Part shown: positions 13,518 to 15,220 of the stretch, one piece after another
Numbering within the stretch: position 1 is the stretch's first letter
Layout: each line of letters opens with the position of its first letter
NCBI GenBank assembly: GCA_035405645.1
Contig: DAONJL010000013.1
Span: 34,206 to 49,425 of the forward strand
Direction: 5' to 3'
Length of the DNA: 15,220 nucleotides
Source of the DNA: DAONJL01 sp035405645 [NCBI: bacterium]
Lineage (GTDB): Bacteria > JAGOBX01 > DAONJL01
Translations under genes and position numbers: made by a program
Notes under the pieces: generated by a model
What the model was told of the DNA's origin: nothing
Seen by the model: the letters and a program-made list of their open reading frames with translations, nothing else
The model's database searches: none

Positions 13518-15220
13518 ATGTTAAAAGAAAATGGTTTTTTCTTTACTGATGCTCAATTAAAAAATGAAATTAAAAAGTGTGAATATTGTGAAGAAAAAGG
13601 TTGCACAGCAAAATGTCCTGCTAATTGTTCGCCAATGGATTTTATAAAAGCAATAGAATGTTTTGAAAAATCTGATTTTAAACGCGCAGCTGCATTAATT
13701 TATCGAATGAATCCACTTGGTGGTGTATGTGGTATGGTTTGCCCTGATAGACATTGTATGAGTGGCTGTGCAAGACGCGAATTTGACGCATCTGTAAATA
13801 TACCTGATATTCAATCAACAATAATAGAAAAAGCATATAAATTAAATGCTGTTCCAATTTTTAAAAAAACAAAAGCTGAAAATGGTGAAATAGCAATTGT
13901 AGGTGGTGGACCTGCTGGTATTGCAGCTGCCGCAACACTTGCTTCACTCGGTTATTATATCCATATTTTTGAGCAATCAGATAAATTAGGTGGTGCTTGT
14001 AATTTAATTCCAGATTTTAGACTGCCAAAATATGTTTTAGAACGCGATATAAATTTCGCTTTATCATTAGGTAAAATAAAAGTTCATTTAAATAAAAAAA
14101 TAAAAGATATAAATACACTATTAGAAAAAAATTTTAATGCAATAATAATAGCAGCAGGTCTCCAAGAACCAATTAAATTAGGTATAAAAAATGAGAAATT
14201 AGCAATATATGGAACTGATTATTTAAAAGAAGTAGATAAATATAATGTAAAAGATGAATGTGTAGCAATAGTTGGTGGCGGGGCGACAGCAACTGATTGT
14301 GCTTTAACTGCTTTAAAAAAAGGCGCTAAAAAAGTTTATATGTTTTCATTGGAAAAATTAAGTGAAATGCCATTAACAGCAAAAGAAATGAAAGAATTAA
14401 TTCATAGTGGAGTAGTGGTAGAAGGAAGAACAAAATTAATTGAAATCATGAAAAGTGATGGAAAAATAAGTGGTATAAAAACAAAGAAAGTTGATTTAAA
14501 AGAAGAAGGCAAATTTAGTTTAAATAATATTATTGAAATAGAAAAATCAGAAGTAAAAAGAAATGATATAACAAAAGTAATTATAGCAATAGGAAATAAA
14601 CGAGCATTTGAAAAAATTGATAACCCAAAAATTTATTATGCAGGTGATTTTTTAAATGGACCAACAACAGTAGTAGAAGCAATAGCATCAGGAAAAAATA
14701 TTGCTTATTTTGTTGATGAATATTTAACAAAACATTTTCAGCCTGTAATTGAAGATAATAAAAAAAGTTTTGTTATTATTAAAGGTTATAATGAAATACC
14801 AATTTCATTAGAAACAGATTTTTTTGGAAGAAAAATTACAACACCATTTTTATTATCAGCAGCACCACCATCAGATGGTCTTGAACAAATGAAAAAAGCA
14901 TATTTAGCAGGTTGGTCTGGTGGCGTAATGAAGACAGCTTTTGACAATGTACCAATTCACATTCCAGCAGAATATATGTTTGCATTCAATGATAAAACTT
15001 ATGCAAATTGTGATAATGTATCAGGTCATCCACTTGATAGAGTATGTTCTGAAATAGAAAAATTAATTAAAGAATTTCCAGATAGATTAACAATAGGTGG
15101 CACAGGTGGTCCTGTTACAGGCAATGATGAAAGCGACAAAAAAGGATGGCAGAATAATACAAAAAAATTAGAAAATGCAGGTGCTATGGCTGTTGAGTAT
15201 AGTCTATCCTGTCCACAGGG
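13518..15220 (+). CDS. Dihydropyrimidine-dehydrogenase-like fusion (PreT + PreA type), C-terminus cut
   Basis: The frame is open from the ATG to the right edge (567 complete codons, no stop). An N-terminal Fe-S domain has C21-x2-C24-x4-C29-x3-C33 and NPLGGVCGMVCP with C71, C75, C80 and C84, plus Q99, matching the ligands of human DPD including its unusual Gln. An FAD domain (GGGPAG, 129-134) and an NAD(P)H domain (GGGATATDC, 253-261) follow as in GltD/PreT. From about 430 a dihydroorotate-dehydrogenase-like FMN barrel begins (GRKITTPFLLSAAPPSDG; MKTAF with K472). The window ends at SLSCPQ, where C565 aligns with the catalytic Cys671 of DPD. Bacterial PreT and PreA are usually separate chains, so this is a one-chain eukaryote-like layout. 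The position of DPD Asn668 is Ser562, so the substrate may not be uracil or thymine. Further C-terminal ferredoxin clusters may lie outside the window. Confidence 0.85.
   Translation, partial: MLKENGFFFTDAQLKNEIKKCEYCEEKGCTAKCPANCSPMDFIKAIECFEKSDFKRAAALIYRMNPLGGVCGMVCPDRHCMSGCARREFDASVNIPDIQSTIIEKAYKLNAVPIFKKTKAENGEIAIVGGGPAGIAAAATLASLGYYIHIFEQSDKLGGACNLIPDFRLPKYVLERDINFALSLGKIKVHLNKKIKDINTLLEKNFNAIIIAAGLQEPIKLGIKNEKLAIYGTDYLKEVDKYNVKDECVAIVGGGATATDCALTALKKGAKKVYMFSLEKLSEMPLTAKEMKELIHSGVVVEGRTKLIEIMKSDGKISGIKTKKVDLKEEGKFSLNNIIEIEKSEVKRNDITKVIIAIGNKRAFEKIDNPKIYYAGDFLNGPTTVVEAIASGKNIAYFVDEYLTKHFQPVIEDNKKSFVIIKGYNEIPISLETDFFGRKITTPFLLSAAPPSDGLEQMKKAYLAGWSGGVMKTAFDNVPIHIPAEYMFAFNDKTYANCDNVSGHPLDRVCSEIEKLIKEFPDRLTIGGTGGPVTGNDESDKKGWQNNTKKLENAGAMAVEYSLSCPQ

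Noticed and set aside
1-15220. tRNA genes, CRISPR arrays, insertion sequences, riboswitches
   Set aside because: I saw no T-loop-like GGTTCRA, no regularly spaced repeats, no transposase and no leader long enough for a riboswitch.

Overview
The window comes from a very AT-rich bacterial chromosome. Nearly all stop codons are TAA, intergenic spaces are tiny, and neighbouring genes often abut or overlap. Primosomal PriA, RsmD, a bacterial glycerolipid pair (PlsY and GpsA) and TTGACA/TATAAT-type promoters rule out an archaeon. An exported TPR-SLBB protein hints at a diderm envelope. The density of Fe-S and radical enzymes suggests an anaerobe. The MetRS signature KISTS followed by RNW resembles the Bacteroidetes-type enzyme, but I cannot assign a phylum; an uncultured low-GC lineage is the safest reading.

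Layout. Positions 2-994 hold the C-terminal part of a HEAT-like repeat protein (+), which meets stop-to-stop a 67-residue protein of unknown function (989-1192, -). Next is the most interesting region, a compact three-gene RiPP (ribosomally made, modified peptide) locus at 1268-2933 (+). It contains a lasso-B2-type cysteine protease, a radical SAM/SPASM maturase and a 69-residue precursor peptide. The precursor has its own consensus promoter, embedded in the end of the maturase gene. No lasso cyclase, stand-alone RRE protein or transporter is present in the window.

Positions 6749 down to 2940 (-) carry a housekeeping unit: RluB-like pseudouridine synthase, family-4-like uracil-DNA glycosylase and PriA helicase. 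A lone methyltransferase (6799-7632, +) stands between this and a second minus-strand unit running from 11299 to 7629: plsY, gpsA, an exported TPR-SLBB protein and rsmD. PlsY and GpsA work together: GpsA makes sn-glycerol-3-phosphate and PlsY acylates it in the first step of phospholipid synthesis. From 11300 a 145-bp intergenic region carries divergent promoters for plsY and for metG (11445-13487, +). After metG, with a strong ribosome site, comes a dihydropyrimidine-dehydrogenase-like fusion enzyme that runs off the right edge.

A recurring theme is leaderless transcription. At the RiPP precursor, the methyltransferase and plsY, a good -10 box ends only 6-8 nt before the ATG and no Shine-Dalgarno sequence is visible. 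By contrast metG, the dehydrogenase-like gene and the 67-residue gene have clear Shine-Dalgarno sites. No tRNA, rRNA, CRISPR array or insertion sequence was seen, and there is no gene-free stretch longer than 300 bases.
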